Shown here one piece after another: positions 6,644 to 7,620 of a stretch of DNA of 7,620 nucleotides; position 1 is the stretch's first letter; every line of letters starts with the position of its first letter. A program made the translations under genes and the position numbers. The notes below the pieces were generated by a model. The model did no database searches, had not been told where the DNA came from, and worked only from the letters and a program-made list of their open reading frames with translations. Origin of the DNA: Pseudorhodobacter antarcticus (GTDB taxonomy: Bacteria; Pseudomonadota; Alphaproteobacteria; Rhodobacterales; Rhodobacteraceae); contig CAMDHB010000160.1 of the NCBI GenBank assembly GCA_945897655.1, forward strand, positions 1 to 7,620, in the 5' to 3' direction.

Positions 6644-7035
6644 CCGGCAGTCGCCGCTCATGCAGTTCGCAACTAGTCCAGGCAGCAACCCAGACAGACC
6701 GGCTGAATACTGTTTCATTTGATTCGGCGCATGGCTGAAACTTGAAGGCAGGTCATCTCGGGGGTTAGTGATGCCTTCAAAAATGAAGTCCTGGGAAAAG
6801 CCCGGAACAAAAAGCTGCGGCACAAATTTGACGTGATGCGTTTGACAAGGCAGCATGCTGCTCCACAGCCTTCGCTTCAGCGATGCCGACTGGCCGTTTT
6901 TCGCCCTTTGCTAAGGGTCTCCATCTTGGACTTGGACGACCCAATAACTCCCATTGTCAGACCCGGGCAAATCTCGGGGAAACGTCCTGATTGCCGAGAG
7001 TGGCCGCCCGAGTCTTGCGGCGGAGGCAGTCGGAA
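6644..7035. other. Stretch without a supportable gene
   Basis: These 392 bases lie between the AbrB remnant and the 3' end of convergent yaeQ. Frames are short or lack recognisable motifs, and I identify no tRNA, transposase, insertion-sequence ends or CRISPR repeats. Visible structure is limited to a 9-bp inverted repeat at 6742-6780 and a 12-bp palindrome, GCAGCATGCTGC, at 6850-6861. It may be remnant DNA from the event that truncated the AbrB gene, plus the converging 3' untranslated regions. Confidence 0.5.
6742..6780. repeat. 9-bp perfect inverted repeat, 21-base loop
   Basis: TTGAAGGCA at 6742-6750 is the exact reverse complement of TGCCTTCAA at 6772-6780. The long loop and moderate GC content make an efficient intrinsic terminator unlikely. 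It could be a small operator-like or mobile-element remnant, or chance. The repeat is certain; its function is unknown. Confidence 0.45.
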
Positions 7036-7581
7036 TTATGCAGCACTTTTCCAATTCAGAAGGGTCAGGTTGACGATGGTGTCACCGACTCCGACCATCA
7101 CGTCGCCGTCTTGGATGTTGACTTGAAGCTTCATCGTGCGGCTCGCCACTCTTGCCAGATTCCCTATGTCTCGTTCGGTAAAGCACGTAACTTGCAGGTT
7201 TGCAAAACGGACCGTACTTGCCTTGATCTTGTCCCACCACATCTCGGCGGTCTTGCCGCCGTAAGGATAGACAATCACCCGTTCAGCCTTGCTGCAGGAT
7301 TGGCGAACCACCTTCTCGTTGGGAAGTCCAAGGGCCACCCACACTTCAAGCTCACCGCTCAGGCTCTTCTGCCAGATGTCGGGCTCATCATCCGTTGAAA
7401 TGCCTTTTGTCATTTCCAGATTCTCGTGCGCATTCAGCGCAAAAGCGATGATGCGCACCATCAGGCGTTCATCCGTTTCCGAAGGGTGCTTTGCGACGGT
7501 CAGCTTATGGGTCTCGTAGTAGTGACGATCCATGTCCGAGACCGAAAGCTCAACTTTGTATATGGTGGCGTTTTGGGCCAT
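7036..7581 (-). CDS. yaeQ: YaeQ family protein
   Basis: Complete minus-strand gene for a 181-residue YaeQ protein, close to the family's usual length. Characteristic stretches from the chosen start: ATIYKVEL at 5-12, DMDRHYY at 16-22, AKHPSETDERLMVR at 30-43, FALNAH at 47-52, TKGISTDDEPDIW at 58-70, SGELEVWV at 75-82, and VIVYPYGG with a later WWDKIK. YaeQ structures show a variation of the PD-(D/E)XK nuclease fold; the acidic residues in ETDER and DDEP are conserved family positions, but a defined cellular function is not established. An in-frame ATG at 7596 would add five residues. ATG 7581 is preferred because family members begin a few residues before ATIYK and a GGAACAGG stretch lies just upstream. 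It converges on the phn operon and is not expected to be part of it. The stop is TAA. Its base composition looks less GC-rich than the phn genes. Confidence 0.93.
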   Translation of the reverse strand: MAQNATIYKVELSVSDMDRHYYETHKLTVAKHPSETDERLMVRIIAFALNAHENLEMTKGISTDDEPDIWQKSLSGELEVWVALGLPNEKVVRQSCSKAERVIVYPYGGKTAEMWWDKIKASTVRFANLQVTCFTERDIGNLARVASRTMKLQVNIQDGDVMVGVGDTIVNLTLLNWKSAA

Positions 7582-7620
7582 GACCTGTTCCAACATTTCT
7601 AGGAGTAGGCCCGCTTACCG

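Noticed and set aside
6314..6856. 180-codon minus-strand open frame across the AbrB remnant
   Set aside because: No recognisable family motifs, and the opposite strand carries clear AbrB motifs in the same bases; most likely an antisense shadow over a pseudogene.
6850..6861. 12-bp palindrome GCAGCATGCTGC
   Set aside because: Perfect, but short and single; no flanking repeats or partner site to suggest a function.
6644..7035. Possible tRNA, transposase or CRISPR remnants
   Set aside because: Looked for cloverleaf arms, transposase motifs and regularly spaced repeats; none could be supported.
6833..7126. 97-codon plus-strand open frame running into yaeQ antisense
   Set aside because: Arg/Pro-rich, low-information translation without known motifs; its 3' part is a shadow of yaeQ.
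6991..7398. 135-codon plus-strand open frame opposite yaeQ
   Set aside because: Entirely explained as antisense of the well-supported yaeQ gene apart from a few N-terminal codons.

Overview
The window holds the distal part of a phosphonate uptake and breakdown (phn) operon from a GC-rich alphaproteobacterium. Rhodobacterales is my best guess, from the protein flavour, the codon use and the pairing of a hexapeptide-repeat transferase with phn genes. No 16S or other marker gene is present, so the taxonomy is inference.

Layout. Bases 1-1127 are the phnM gene, which lacks only its first codons to the window edge; it encodes the diphosphatase of the carbon-phosphorus (C-P) lyase pathway. After a short gap with a weak Pho-box-like repeat comes a complete phosphonate ABC transporter on the same strand: phnC (ATPase), phnD (periplasmic binding protein) and two tandem permease genes, phnE1 and phnE2. 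A perfect 12-bp GC-rich hairpin lies between phnD and phnE1. phnE1 and phnE2 overlap by one base. The stop of phnE2 overlaps the TTG start of a transglutaminase-like (Cys-His-Asp) protein, followed after 14 bases by a left-handed beta-helix acyltransferase of the kind tied to phosphonate metabolism. The seven plus-strand genes look like one transcription unit or its tail; the C-P lyase core genes (phnGHIJKL) are not here and probably lie upstream.

After 6226 the character changes. Bases 6264-6643 hold a decayed C-terminal fragment of an AbrB-family membrane protein, with a frameshift and an in-frame stop. Bases 6644-7035 carry no gene that I can support. A convergent minus-strand yaeQ gene (7581-7036) closes the window. 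This right-hand part seems less GC-rich by eye and looks like an operon boundary with gene debris.

How the genes work together: PhnD captures phosphonate in the periplasm, PhnE1/PhnE2 with PhnC import it, and PhnM acts on the ribose-triphosphate phosphonate intermediate before C-P bond cleavage. The transglutaminase-like protein and the acyltransferase are the least understood members. Their tight placement suggests a role linked to phosphonate use, but the sequence does not show the substrate.
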